Shown here piece by piece: positions 7,230 to 15,185 of a stretch of DNA of 25,300 nt. A model generated the notes under the pieces. The model had not been told where the DNA came from, did not search any database, and saw nothing but the letters and a program-made list of their open reading frames with translations. Position numbers and translations under genes: made by a program. Numbering within the stretch: position 1 is the first letter of the stretch; the number at the start of each line of letters is the position of its first letter. The DNA is from Ignavibacteriales bacterium (GTDB taxonomy: Bacteria; Bacteroidota; Ignavibacteria; Ignavibacteriales; Melioribacteraceae). The stretch is from positions 1 through 25,300 of the forward strand of contig JAGVBL010000171.1 in the NCBI GenBank assembly GCA_020059785.1. The letters run 5' to 3'.

Positions 7230-8729
7230 ATGAACAGTCTATCAATTAATGAACTGATAAAAAATTATTCAGCTCAATTCGATTACAATAAAAAACAAAC
7301 AGCTATTATACTGGCTGCCGGACATGGTAAAAGAATCAAATCCCAGACATCTAAAATGCTTCACAAAATCTGGGAAATACCAACCGTAGAACGAGTCTGT
7401 AATGCGTGCCGGGAAGCTCTTGGGGATGCAAACATAATTATTGTTGTTGGTATTAAAGCCGAAGATGTTATTAAAACTGTTGGTAAGAAAGATTCATTAA
7501 TGTTTGTTTATCAGGAAGTTCAAAAGGGAACCGGTCATGCCGTTCAGGTTGCACTGGATATAATTGAACCGCAAAAGTATGATGGATCGGTTTATGTTTT
7601 ACCCGGCGATATGGGATTAATTAACAGTGAATCGATTATTGATTTTCAAAAATATTTTTCCGGTTCTGAAACTGATATGGTTGTACTTACCGGAATGTTC
7701 GAAGGGAAGATTGAGGATAATTATTATGGAAGAGTAATTAGGGTGCCTGAAAAAAGTAATAATAAAAAACAGCTTGCTAATTCCGGTAAAGTAATTGAAA
7801 TAATGGAGTATAAAGACATAGTTAGTCTGAATGAATCAAAACCCTATAGTGTTAATTATAAAGGAGAGAAGTTCGAATTTAAGAAAAAGGAATTGATTGC
7901 TAACCGTGAATTCAATAGCGGAGTATATGCATTTAAGTTTAAGCCGCTCGAAAAAATGATTAAAGAAATCGGAACTAATAATGTACAGAACGAAATGTAT
8001 CTTACTGATCTGATCTATCTTTTTAATAAAGGCGGCTTAAGTGTGTCGGCGGTTTCTCCTAAAGAGCAATATGTTCTTATGGGGTTCAATAATAAGTCGG
8101 TTCTTAAAGAGATGGATAATATTGCCCGTGGAATTGTTTACGAAAAGTTAAAGGACTTAGTGGAAATTTCAGATCCGGATGATTTCTTTATAGACGAAAG
8201 TGTTGTAAATGATATAATTGAAATGGACAAGAATGGAATTCCGCTCGATATTAAAATTGGTAAAAGTGCTTATGTTGGCGAAGGAGTAAAAGTGAATTAC
8301 AACCTTACAATTATGAAAAATGTTTTTCTTTCCGGACAGGTTGAATTTGGTAAATATGTAACGATACAGGATAATGCTCAACTTTCCTGTTTCTACGGTC
8401 AGAAAATTGAATTGGGAGATGGAACAGAAATCTTTAGCGGTAACATCATTAAAGGTAACGTAAAAACAGGAAGTAACTCTGTAATCGAATCGGGCGTTAG
8501 AATAACCGGGAGTGATGAATTTCCAACACAAATTGGTGATAATGTAATAATAAAAGGGATTTCTTACTTATTCGGCTCTGTTGTTCAAAATAATATTCAT
8601 ATTGAACACTCGGTAATTGTAAAGAAAAGGATTTGCAAACCGGAAAATTCCAAACAGGAGATTTATAAAGTAAAATATTATCTGCCGGAAGCCGAAGGTC
8701 TTGATGCAATTGAAGATTTAAAAAAATAA
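7230..8729 (+). CDS. GlmU-like sugar-phosphate nucleotidyltransferase with left-handed beta-helix
   Basis: A 499-residue two-domain protein. The N-terminal nucleotidyltransferase domain shows LAAGHGKRIKSQTSKMLHK (residues 28-46), KGTGHAVQ (99-106) and PGDMGLI (125-131), the GlmU pattern for making UDP-GlcNAc from UTP and GlcNAc-1-phosphate. The C-terminal part (about 350-480) has hexapeptide-like repeats (IGDNVIIKG, VIESGVRI) of a left-handed beta-helix, but the usual GlmU acetyltransferase active-site region is not obvious, so the second activity is doubtful. Length exceeds typical GlmU (about 450), with ~20 extra N-terminal residues. The start ATG at 7230 follows GAGGG. UDP-HexNAc supply would suit peptidoglycan or the glycan genes at the right of the window. 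Confidence 0.8.
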   Translation: MNSLSINELIKNYSAQFDYNKKQTAIILAAGHGKRIKSQTSKMLHKIWEIPTVERVCNACREALGDANIIIVVGIKAEDVIKTVGKKDSLMFVYQEVQKGTGHAVQVALDIIEPQKYDGSVYVLPGDMGLINSESIIDFQKYFSGSETDMVVLTGMFEGKIEDNYYGRVIRVPEKSNNKKQLANSGKVIEIMEYKDIVSLNESKPYSVNYKGEKFEFKKKELIANREFNSGVYAFKFKPLEKMIKEIGTNNVQNEMYLTDLIYLFNKGGLSVSAVSPKEQYVLMGFNNKSVLKEMDNIARGIVYEKLKDLVEISDPDDFFIDESVVNDIIEMDKNGIPLDIKIGKSAYVGEGVKVNYNLTIMKNVFLSGQVEFGKYVTIQDNAQLSCFYGQKIELGDGTEIFSGNIIKGNVKTGSNSVIESGVRITGSDEFPTQIGDNVIIKGISYLFGSVVQNNIHIEHSVIVKKRICKPENSKQEIYKVKYYLPEAEGLDAIEDLKK

Positions 8730-8731
8730 AA

Positions 8732-8758
8732 GGCAACTTAAAACAGGTTTAAGTTGCC
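8732..8758. terminator. Strong 11-bp hairpin between convergent genes
   Basis: GGCAACTTAAA (8732-8742) pairs perfectly with TTTAAGTTGCC (8748-8758) around the loop ACAGG. On the minus strand it is followed by a T-rich run (complement of 8721-8731), so it is an intrinsic terminator for rpsT. It may also stop the plus-strand gene ending at 8729, though the plus side lacks a good T run. Confidence 0.9.
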
Positions 8759-8779
8759 GTTAAGAATTAAAGATAAAAA

Positions 8780-9043
8780 TTATATTGCAGCAGAAAGTGT
8801 ATTTACGTGTTTAGTAAGCTTCGATTTTTTTCTTGCAGCAGTATTTCTATGCAATCTACCTTTAGAAGTCTCTCTATCCAATGTAGCAACTGCAGATTTT
8901 AATATTGTTTCAGCTTGTGCTTTATCTTCTGTAGAATAAACTTTCTTTACCAATGTTTTAACTTTGGATAAAGCCGCCTTATTTCTTTCGCTTCTTTTTT
9001 TGCTTTGTCTAATTCTTTTTTGTGCCGACTTATGATGAGCCAT
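8780..9043 (-). CDS. rpsT: 30S ribosomal protein S20
   Basis: An 87-residue, very basic protein starting MAHHKSAQKRIRQSKKR with SERNKAALSKVKTLVKK and a HRNTAARKKSKL ending, which is the standard bS20 sequence and length. It binds 16S rRNA in the small ribosomal subunit. The start is the ATG at 9043 with AAGG upstream. It is a single-gene unit: its own promoter-like site lies at 9077-9108 and a strong hairpin terminator follows the stop codon. Nothing unusual was seen. Confidence 0.98.
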   Translation of the reverse strand: MAHHKSAQKRIRQSKKRSERNKAALSKVKTLVKKVYSTEDKAQAETILKSAVATLDRETSKGRLHRNTAARKKSKLTKHVNTLSAAI

Positions 9044-9076
9044 TCAAAATACCTTAAATTTGTTAAAAAACGTGCG

Positions 9077-9108
9077 TAAATATAGCACTCTAAGCCATTC
9101 GAATCAAA
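9077..9108 (-). promoter_or_regulatory. Bacteroidota-type promoter of rpsT
   Basis: On the minus strand TTTG (complement of 9105-9108), a 20-base spacer and TATATTTA (complement of 9077-9084) match the Bacteroidota primary sigma pattern TTTG-N19-21-TAnnTTTG with one mismatch. The site lies about 35 bases upstream of the rpsT ATG. Confidence 0.6.
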
Positions 9109-9238
9109 TAATCCTTATTCTTTGAAGAATAGTCGTTAAAGGAAATATCTTATTATTTTAGCTTAAAAATCGGCTTTAATTAATTACTGCATTATCATTC
9201 TCAATAAAATTAACAAATGCGGGTGAATCATCTCTTTA

Positions 9239-9271
9239 TTTGATTGGTTAATTAAAGTCTTGTTATCTTTG
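9239..9271 (+). promoter_or_regulatory. Bacteroidota-type promoter of queED
   Basis: TTTG at 9239-9242, a 21-base spacer, and TATCTTTG at 9264-9271 are a full match to the -33/-7 pattern TTTG / TAnnTTTG. Transcription would begin near 9277, leaving a leader of only about 20 bases before the TTG start at 9297. That is too short for a preQ1 riboswitch. Confidence 0.7.
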
Positions 9272-9296
9272 CACCCACAATTATGAAAGTAAAGTA

Positions 9297-9935
9297 TTGT
9301 TAAAAGTAAATGAAATATATTATTCCATTCAGGGGGAAAGTTCTAAAGCCGGACTTCCTTGTGTGTTTGTAAGATTGACTTATTGCAATCTAAGGTGTTC
9401 CTACTGCGATACCGAATATGCTTTTTATGAAGGCGTTGAAAAAACAGTTGAAGAGATTGTTAATGAAGTGCGGAAGTACAATTGTAATCTTGTTGAAATA
9501 ACCGGCGGCGAACCTCTTGTTCAAACTGAATCGCTCGATTTAATGAAAAAACTTTGCGATGAAGGATTTGATGTGATGATTGAAACCGGCGGAAGTCTGC
9601 CGATTAAAGATATTGATAGTAGGGTAATGATTATTATGGATCTTAAATGTCCTTCGAGCAAAATGATGAAAAAAAATTTGTATGAGAATATAAACTTCCT
9701 AAAGAAAAGTGACGAAATTAAATTTGTAATAGGTAATAGGGAAGATTATAATTGGTCCAGGGAAATAATTGCAAAGTATAGTTTGATTGAGAAATGCTCA
9801 GTACTTTTTTCTGTAGTATTCGGTCAGTTAGAGCCGGTTCAACTTGTCAACTGGATTTTGGAAGACCGGTTAAATGTCCGCTACCAGCTGCAAATGCATA
9901 AAATTATCTGGCATCCGGAAACAAAAGGTGTATAA
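9297..9935 (+). CDS. queE: 7-carboxy-7-deazaguanine synthase
   Basis: A 212-residue radical SAM enzyme that converts 6-carboxy-tetrahydropterin to 7-carboxy-7-deazaguanine, a step toward queuosine or other 7-deazaguanines. The opening EIYYSIQGES, the cluster motif C30-x3-C34-x2-C37 (CNLRCSYC), and EITGGEPLVQ are diagnostic of QueE. The start is TTG at 9297, which puts the SIQGES motif at the family's usual distance from the N-terminus; the ATG at 9283 is out of frame and stops after six codons. A close promoter match lies at 9239-9271. The stop overlaps the queD start by one base (TAATG), so the two are translationally coupled. Confidence 0.94.
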   Translation: MLKVNEIYYSIQGESSKAGLPCVFVRLTYCNLRCSYCDTEYAFYEGVEKTVEEIVNEVRKYNCNLVEITGGEPLVQTESLDLMKKLCDEGFDVMIETGGSLPIKDIDSRVMIIMDLKCPSSKMMKKNLYENINFLKKSDEIKFVIGNREDYNWSREIIAKYSLIEKCSVLFSVVFGQLEPVQLVNWILEDRLNVRYQLQMHKIIWHPETKGV

Positions 9936-10348
9936 TGAAAATTGCAAAAGAGTTTAAATGGGAAATGGGCCACAGGTTACCTTTCCACGAAGGCAAATGT
10001 AGAAATCTGCACGGGCATTCGTATCGCTGCATGATAGAGCTAACAGGGCAGCCGGATAAAAACGGAATGTTACTCGATTACTATGAACTGAAGAAAATTA
10101 TTGATCCTATAATTGATAAAATGGATCACACGTTTATGGTATATGAGAAGGATTTCGAATTAATTGAAATGCTCGATAAACTCGGCTCGAATAAATTGGT
10201 TGTTAATTTTGAATCAACCGCAGAAAATATCTGTGTTTATTTGCTTAACGAGATCAGGAAATCATCTCTTCCCCCAAATGTTGAGTCCCTTAAAGTGAGA
10301 GTTCTGGAAACAGATAATACTTATGCAGAAGAAGAGAGCAAGATTTAG
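9935..10348 (+). CDS. queD: 6-carboxy-5,6,7,8-tetrahydropterin synthase
   Basis: A 137-residue member of the 6-pyruvoyl-tetrahydropterin synthase family. Zinc ligands are visible as H13 (MGHRLP) and H26 and H28 (NLHGHSY), with the catalytic cysteine C22 just before. It would supply the substrate for QueE, encoded immediately upstream with a one-base overlap; AAAGGTG precedes the ATG. Both act in the cytoplasm on the GTP-derived branch to 7-deazaguanine. queC and queF are not in the window. The 3' end overlaps the convergent sirtuin gene by four bases, so the two stop codons interlock. Confidence 0.94.
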   Translation: MKIAKEFKWEMGHRLPFHEGKCRNLHGHSYRCMIELTGQPDKNGMLLDYYELKKIIDPIIDKMDHTFMVYEKDFELIEMLDKLGSNKLVVNFESTAENICVYLLNEIRKSSLPPNVESLKVRVLETDNTYAEEESKI

Positions 10349-11088
10349 CTGGATTTAAGTTTTTCAGCTTCTTTTAGTATCAATGGTATAATTTCACCGG
10401 ACTTACCAAAGATTGAATAATCGGCATAGTTAGTTAAATCAGTCGGTTCAATATTTATTTCTACAATATACGATCCGGCTCGTTTAGCATTCATTGGTAT
10501 ATAAGCCGCTGGATAAACAACCGCCGAAGTTCCGGCAACAAAACAGATATCACTTTGTTTAGCAGAAGTTTCTCCACCGTTTAATTCTTCTTGAGGAAGA
10601 AACTCGCCGAACCACACAACATCCGGTCTTATTAGTCCGCCGCATTTTTTACAGTGGGGCACACCTTCTGTTTTATCAAGATCCGATAAATCATAATATT
10701 GTTTGCATTCAACGCAAAAATTTCTTTCGATATTACCGTGAAGTTCATAAATTTTTTTTGAACCGGCTCTCCGGTGTAAGTTATCAATATTCTGGGTTAC
10801 TACTGTTACATCGTAATATTTTTCTAAACCGGCAATAGCAAAATGACCGGGGTTGGGCTCGGTTTTATGAACAATCTCGCGTCGATGTTGATACCATTCC
10901 CATACAAGATCTGGATTCTGCATAAAAGCATTGAAGTTTGCCAGCTCCTCCGGTTTCATTTTATTCCAGATACCGTCTTTACCACGGAAGGTAGCTATTC
11001 CGCTTTCTGCAGAAATTCCGGCTCCTGTAAAAAACACCAATCGCTTTGCGCTTTTTAGCTTATCTAAAAATTCCTGTTTGAAGATCAT
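10345..11088 (-). CDS. cobB: NAD-dependent sirtuin deacylase, SIRT5-like class
   Basis: A 247-residue complete sirtuin. Motifs in order: GAGIS (22-26), TFRG near 33-36, QNID (99-102), catalytic H117 in LHGNI, and zinc cysteines C125, C128, C146 and C149. Tyr66 and Arg69 in EWYQHRR form the YxxR pair that in class III (SIRT5/CobB) sirtuins binds negatively charged acyl groups, so removal of succinyl or malonyl groups as well as acetyl is likely from family knowledge. It acts on protein lysines in the cytoplasm. No clear ribosome site precedes the ATG at 11088. A hairpin at 11100-11146 separates it from the upstream same-strand TPR gene. Confidence 0.95.
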   Translation of the reverse strand: MIFKQEFLDKLKSAKRLVFFTGAGISAESGIATFRGKDGIWNKMKPEELANFNAFMQNPDLVWEWYQHRREIVHKTEPNPGHFAIAGLEKYYDVTVVTQNIDNLHRRAGSKKIYELHGNIERNFCVECKQYYDLSDLDKTEGVPHCKKCGGLIRPDVVWFGEFLPQEELNGGETSAKQSDICFVAGTSAVVYPAAYIPMNAKRAGSYIVEINIEPTDLTNYADYSIFGKSGEIIPLILKEAEKLKSS

Positions 11089-11099
11089 AAATAAAATTA

Positions 11100-11146
11100 G
11101 AACGGTGTATTTTTACTTAACAAAAAAGTAATTCGCCACACCGCTC
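11100..11146 (-). terminator. Possible terminator after the TPR gene
   Basis: GAACGGTGT (11100-11108) pairs with ACACCGCTC (11138-11146) at 8 of 9 positions, with an inner TTACTT/AAGTAA pairing. On the minus strand a T-rich stretch follows. It sits just after the TPR gene stop (11157) and right before the sirtuin start, so it could end the TPR operon or lie in the sirtuin leader. Confidence 0.4.
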
Positions 11147-11156
11147 TTTAGAAAAG

Positions 11157-11933
11157 TTATTTGTTTTTGATTTCGTTTAATGTCTGTTTTGCTTCGGCTT
11201 TCCGTTTATCATCATCCTGATGAGCGTTAGTAATGGTTAATGCTTTGTTCAACATCTCCCGCGCAGTTTTATAGTCGTCTTCACGGATTAATGAATTAGC
11301 ATAATCAACATAGAACATAACATAGTTAGGGAATATTTCAATTGCTTTTTCGAATTCTTTAATTGCAATTTCATTATCAGCCCATCCCAATCCTAAAATT
11401 GATCGGGCAGGTTTCCATTTTTCGCTTGTTTTTGCGTGGGTTCTTCCAAGAACATAATGGGCAACTCCCATAGCAAAATCATCTCCGTTATTCAATTGAA
11501 TTGCTTTTTCAACATCGGCTCTAACAGAATTAACAACACCGGCAACAGTAAATACACCTTTGAAAAGAGCAATTTTACCATTTGCAATAGCGCGTCGTAA
11601 ATAACTTACTGTCTTATTCGGTTCAAGTTTAACTGCCTTCTCGGCATACTCTAATGCTTTCTGATAAGTTGCTATTTGAGCATCTTCCTGGGCAGAAGTG
11701 CTGGTAGGCATTTTATCTCCTGTATCAACATATGTTCTGCTTAAACGCCAAACCACTTCCCAATTATCGGGGGATAGTTTTTCTGCTTTTAATAATGCTT
11801 CAAGAGCTTTTTCATTATTGAACTGGGAATAGTATTTATCGCACTCATCAATTAATTGTTCAACTGATTGAGCAGTGATGTAGCTACTGAAGAGGAAGAT
11901 AATTGTAAAGATTGATAAGAAAGTTTTTTTCAT
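11157..11933 (-). CDS. Secreted TPR-repeat protein, RMDN-like layout
   Basis: A 258-residue protein with a signal peptide (MKKTFLSIFTIIFLFSSYITA, cleavage near residue 22) and tetratricopeptide repeats around residues 25-75, 88-120 and 188-250. The middle part, AHYVLGRTHAKTSEKW...ILGLGWA followed by KEFEKAIEIFPNYVMFYVDYA and a final KALTI...DDDKRKAEAK, resembles the repeat order of RMDN/FAM82-type TPR proteins that also occur in Bacteroidota. It is probably a periplasmic scaffold; no catalytic motif is seen. The start ATG has AGAGGAAA 7 bases upstream. It lies 26 bases after the HD exoribonuclease gene, so they are likely cotranscribed. Confidence 0.75.
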   Translation of the reverse strand: MKKTFLSIFTIIFLFSSYITAQSVEQLIDECDKYYSQFNNEKALEALLKAEKLSPDNWEVVWRLSRTYVDTGDKMPTSTSAQEDAQIATYQKALEYAEKAVKLEPNKTVSYLRRAIANGKIALFKGVFTVAGVVNSVRADVEKAIQLNNGDDFAMGVAHYVLGRTHAKTSEKWKPARSILGLGWADNEIAIKEFEKAIEIFPNYVMFYVDYANSLIREDDYKTAREMLNKALTITNAHQDDDKRKAEAKQTLNEIKNK

Positions 11934-11959
11934 ATGATTTTTCCTCTGATGTTGATTGA

Positions 11960-12937
11960 TTAACGGTTTTCTTCTTCCCCCGTAAAATTATCAGGTATAT
12001 AGAGTGAAGTATTAGCAAGCTGTAGAAATCTTGTCCATTTGCCGCCTCTATTCCTATCTGCTGCAATTGCATATTTATAAGCATTGGTTTTAGCGCTTAG
12101 TTCATCGGCTTGATATAGTACTATTGCTTCAAGCGTTTTTGGCTCTACCGGTGAGGCAAATTCTAATTTACCCTGATGACTTAATACTAAGTGCATCAAC
12201 TGGTCTTTTAATTCTGCGGGGAAGCCGGGTATCTTCAGCACTGCTTTTTCTATTTCTATTGCACTTATTACAATGTGACCGATAAGTTTACCTTTATCGG
12301 AATAGTCAAATGAATTTTCGTAAGTGAGCTCTTCTGTTTTACCAAAATCGTGAAGTAAAGCTCCGGTTATTAGTAAATCTCTGTTTAGTTCAGGATGAAG
12401 CACAAACATTAAATCGCATATTTTTATTATCTCTAAAGTATGTTCCAGCAATCCATGCAAATAAGCGTGATGCCATGCTTTGCCGGCCGGGGTTCTGCAA
12501 AACTTATTCAAATTCTCTTCACTCAAAATAATTCTGATAAGATTGTGAAGAAAAGGATTTGTTATTGAACCAATGACTGAATTTAACTCGTCAATCATTT
12601 CATTTAGCGGGCGGACAGACCTTGGTAGAAAATCATCACTTGCAACATTATCTTTTTCATTGGAAAGACGAATCTGATCAATCCTAATCTGCAATGCGCC
12701 GTTGAATTCCTCTAATACTCCTGCAATTTTAACTATTACACCTTCTTTTACGTCATCAACAACGTCATCAAATTTGCTCCATACTTTTGCAGGAAGAAGT
12801 GCGGATTGATCTCTTAATTCAAGATTCATAAATGGTTTACCGTTCTTAGCGGTTTTTACCTCAGATCTGGTAACAATTAGGAACGCAGTAAATTCTTCGC
12901 CAATCTTAAGTTCATTCAATCTTTTCTGATTTAACAT
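11960..12937 (-). CDS. YhaM-like 3'-5' exoribonuclease (OB fold plus HD domain)
   Basis: A 325-residue protein. Residues ~10-95 form an OB-fold nucleic-acid-binding region (ELRDQSALLPAKVWS, VLEEFNGALQIRIDQI); residues ~155-300 form an HD phosphohydrolase domain with H166, the HD pair at 196-197 in LLHDFGK, H221 and H254 as likely metal ligands. This order and length match YhaM/CbfA-type exoribonucleases, which degrade RNA and single-stranded DNA from the 3' end in the cytoplasm. It lies 62 bases after the NusG-like gene on the same strand and is followed closely by the TPR gene. The ribosome site is weak. The enzyme class is firm; the natural substrate is inferred. Confidence 0.85.
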   Translation of the reverse strand: MLNQKRLNELKIGEEFTAFLIVTRSEVKTAKNGKPFMNLELRDQSALLPAKVWSKFDDVVDDVKEGVIVKIAGVLEEFNGALQIRIDQIRLSNEKDNVASDDFLPRSVRPLNEMIDELNSVIGSITNPFLHNLIRIILSEENLNKFCRTPAGKAWHHAYLHGLLEHTLEIIKICDLMFVLHPELNRDLLITGALLHDFGKTEELTYENSFDYSDKGKLIGHIVISAIEIEKAVLKIPGFPAELKDQLMHLVLSHQGKLEFASPVEPKTLEAIVLYQADELSAKTNAYKYAIAADRNRGGKWTRFLQLANTSLYIPDNFTGEEENR

Positions 12938-12999
12938 AAACCGTATTTTTATATTCTAAAGTGACTTCAATTTATTAAAAAAAATATGAACGGCAAAGG

Positions 13000-13524
13000 T
13001 CAGTTTTCTAATATTTTTATTATGCTATCGTCAGTAAGTCTAACCAGCACAGATCTTTTTAAGAGATCGATTGAAACAGCAAGATGCTTCTCGCCTTCTT
13101 TATGCTCGGTAACAATTCCAACAACATCCTGAAAAGGACCCTCAATAATTTGAACCTTTTGCCCTATTTCGATTCTGTTCGTAACAAATAAATCGGGTTT
13201 TTCAATAAGAATTTTCTTTAAATTCTCAATCTGCCAATCAGGAATTATAGAAGGTCTTCCGTTAAAGCAAACGGTTTTAATAACCGATGGAATTTTCAAA
13301 CAATTTATTCTTTCGCATTCGTCCGCTCGGACAAATAAATAATTCTTAAAAAGCGGTTCTTCAACTTTCTTTTTTCTATCGCTCCATCTCTTCTCAACAA
13401 TAATTGTAGGAAGATAAACTTCTATTGAATGGTTCCTTATTTCTTCTTCAGCTTTATACTCGTGCCGTGGTTTTGTATATAACGCAAACCAATGCTTTTC
13501 TATACTTATTTTAGGATTAATCAT
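13000..13524 (-). CDS. UpxY-type specialised NusG transcription antiterminator
   Basis: A 174-residue NusG paralogue. The N-terminal NGN domain begins with HWFALYTKPRHEYKAEEEI, followed by EVYLPTIIVEKRWSDRKK and LFKNYLFVRA; a KOW-type region follows at about 120-150 (GQKVQIIEGPFQDVVG). These 'TKPRHE', 'YLP' and 'F-NYLFV' features belong to UpxY/RfaH-like specialised factors, not to housekeeping NusG, and secE or rplK are not nearby. Such factors keep RNA polymerase going through long glycan operons. Here it lies 32 bases after a hybrid kinase and before an exoribonuclease, not at the head of a glycan operon. Its target operon is unknown; the glycan genes at 20297-24782 are one candidate. Confidence 0.85.
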   Translation of the reverse strand: MINPKISIEKHWFALYTKPRHEYKAEEEIRNHSIEVYLPTIIVEKRWSDRKKKVEEPLFKNYLFVRADECERINCLKIPSVIKTVCFNGRPSIIPDWQIENLKKILIEKPDLFVTNRIEIGQKVQIIEGPFQDVVGIVTEHKEGEKHLAVSIDLLKRSVLVRLTDDSIIKILEN

Positions 13525-13556
13525 TTTATCGGTATTCGGTTAGTTATAAAAAGAAT

Positions 13557-15044
13557 TTAGAAAATACATTCTTTTATAGTTTCCAGTAAAACATGAGAAT
13601 CGACCGGTTTAGGAATAATTCTATCAACACCTAAACGGGAATAAATTCTGGATATTTCATCATTCAGTTTAGCCGATACAACAATAACAGGGATTGTACT
13701 GTTAGCATCACGTTTTTTTAATGCTTCAACAAGTTGTATCCCGTTCATTAAAGGCATATCGTGATCGGTGATTATAATTGTTGGTAATATATCTTTTAAT
13801 GCACCAATTGCCTCGTAACCGTTATCAACGGTTTTTATCTCAAAATTTTTGAGATTATTCTCAATTACTTTTTTGTAAAGGGAACGGACTGCTAAATCGT
13901 CCTCAACAATAAGAATACAATTTTTTGCTTCAGGTACTGTAATATGGAATTCACTTCCTTCGCCAACTTTAGAATAGAACCAAACCTGTCCGCCATGTTT
14001 ATCAACAATTTCCTTCATCAATGTAAGACCCAGTCCGCTTCCTTTTTCTCCGCTTGTTCCAACAAGCGAAAATTTCTGATCGATCTTGAATAACTTGTTC
14101 TGATTCTCTTCGGCTATTCCCATACCTTCATCACGCACTACAATTTCAATCATACCGTCTTTAAATCTCTGCAAATGAATTGAAATTTCTTTTCCTTCGG
14201 GTGTATACTTTATTGCATTGCTGGTAAGATTCATAATTGCCTGACCAATCAACCGTTCATCTGCACTCATAAATAGTTCCGAGGGGATATCGAGTTTTAT
14301 ATCGATATTTTTTCTAACCGCATCGCCGGTAAGAGGAGTAACTGCATTTGCAACTGCAGATTTAACATTAAGACGTTGCGGCTCCACCTTAATTCTGCCG
14401 GTTTGCAATCGCGACCAATCCAGAAGACAATTAATCAGGTTCAACTGTGTTTTTGATGCATCATAAATGTATTTAAGGTATTCAAGCTTTTCATCTTCTG
14501 TAATATCTTTTTCGTTCAGAAGAATTTCGGAAAATCCGAGTAATGTTGTAAAAGGCGCTCTTAAATCGTGAGAGACAATTGAGATGAATTTGTCTTTGGC
14601 AACATTCAATTCCCTTAAAGCGGAATTCGATTTCTCCATTTCGATCTCTTTTTCTTTCAATCCCGTAATATCAACCACGGTGCTACTTCTTTCAATTATC
14701 TCTCCTTCTGCATCGCGGACAACTTTAAGGTTTTCCTGAAGCCATTTTTTCTGACCCGATTTTGAAAGTATTTTGAAAGAGAATTCTGCTGAATTTAATG
14801 AGGAGTTACTTTCGAACTTAGTTAAATCCTTTTTGAACGAACCAAGGTCCTCGTTACATACTAGTGAATAATATTTTTCCGGGAATGAATTGATCTCATC
14901 TGGCGAATAACCTGTAATATCAAAAACTGAATTTGAAAAGAAATTTTTTCTATCATTGTTTTTATTGATAATTGAGATGAAGATATTTTTGAAACCTTCA
15001 CATAAAACAGATAGATTCTGAAAGCCAGATTGTTCTTTTTCCAT
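13557..15044 (-). CDS. Hybrid sensor kinase: PAS-HisKA-HATPase-REC
   Basis: A 495-residue cytoplasmic hybrid kinase. A PAS/PAC region covers about residues 30-135 (SVFDITGYSPDEI, STVVDITGLKEKE), then HisKA with SHDLRAPF (H159), an ATPase domain with NLTSNAIKY (272-280), DEGMG (305-309) and GSGLGL (335-340), and a C-terminal receiver with EDD, phosphoacceptor D427 in TDHDMP, and K479. The frame opens at a TTG at 15074, but the ATG at 15044 with AAAAGG ahead is the better start. A TAnnTTTG-like TATTTTTG (complement of 15072-15079) overlaps the TTG, which also favours the ATG. It heads a run with the NusG-like, YhaM-like and TPR genes. The signal is unknown. Confidence 0.93.
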   Translation of the reverse strand: MEKEQSGFQNLSVLCEGFKNIFISIINKNNDRKNFFSNSVFDITGYSPDEINSFPEKYYSLVCNEDLGSFKKDLTKFESNSSLNSAEFSFKILSKSGQKKWLQENLKVVRDAEGEIIERSSTVVDITGLKEKEIEMEKSNSALRELNVAKDKFISIVSHDLRAPFTTLLGFSEILLNEKDITEDEKLEYLKYIYDASKTQLNLINCLLDWSRLQTGRIKVEPQRLNVKSAVANAVTPLTGDAVRKNIDIKLDIPSELFMSADERLIGQAIMNLTSNAIKYTPEGKEISIHLQRFKDGMIEIVVRDEGMGIAEENQNKLFKIDQKFSLVGTSGEKGSGLGLTLMKEIVDKHGGQVWFYSKVGEGSEFHITVPEAKNCILIVEDDLAVRSLYKKVIENNLKNFEIKTVDNGYEAIGALKDILPTIIITDHDMPLMNGIQLVEALKKRDANSTIPVIVVSAKLNDEISRIYSRLGVDRIIPKPVDSHVLLETIKECIF

Positions 15045-15185
15045 AGCCCTTTTCGAAGGTGAGATACTTTTCAAAAATAATAAAAAGATGGTAATACTGC
15101 CTATATTTATTATACTATTTTATTCAAGAACTTATTTTAAAGGATAGATGTTAAGAAAGTAGTTATTAACAAACTAACAAAGGAA

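Noticed and set aside
9272..9296. preQ1 riboswitch upstream of queE
   Set aside because: The promoter match leaves a leader of only about 20 bases and no aptamer-like hairpin is visible.
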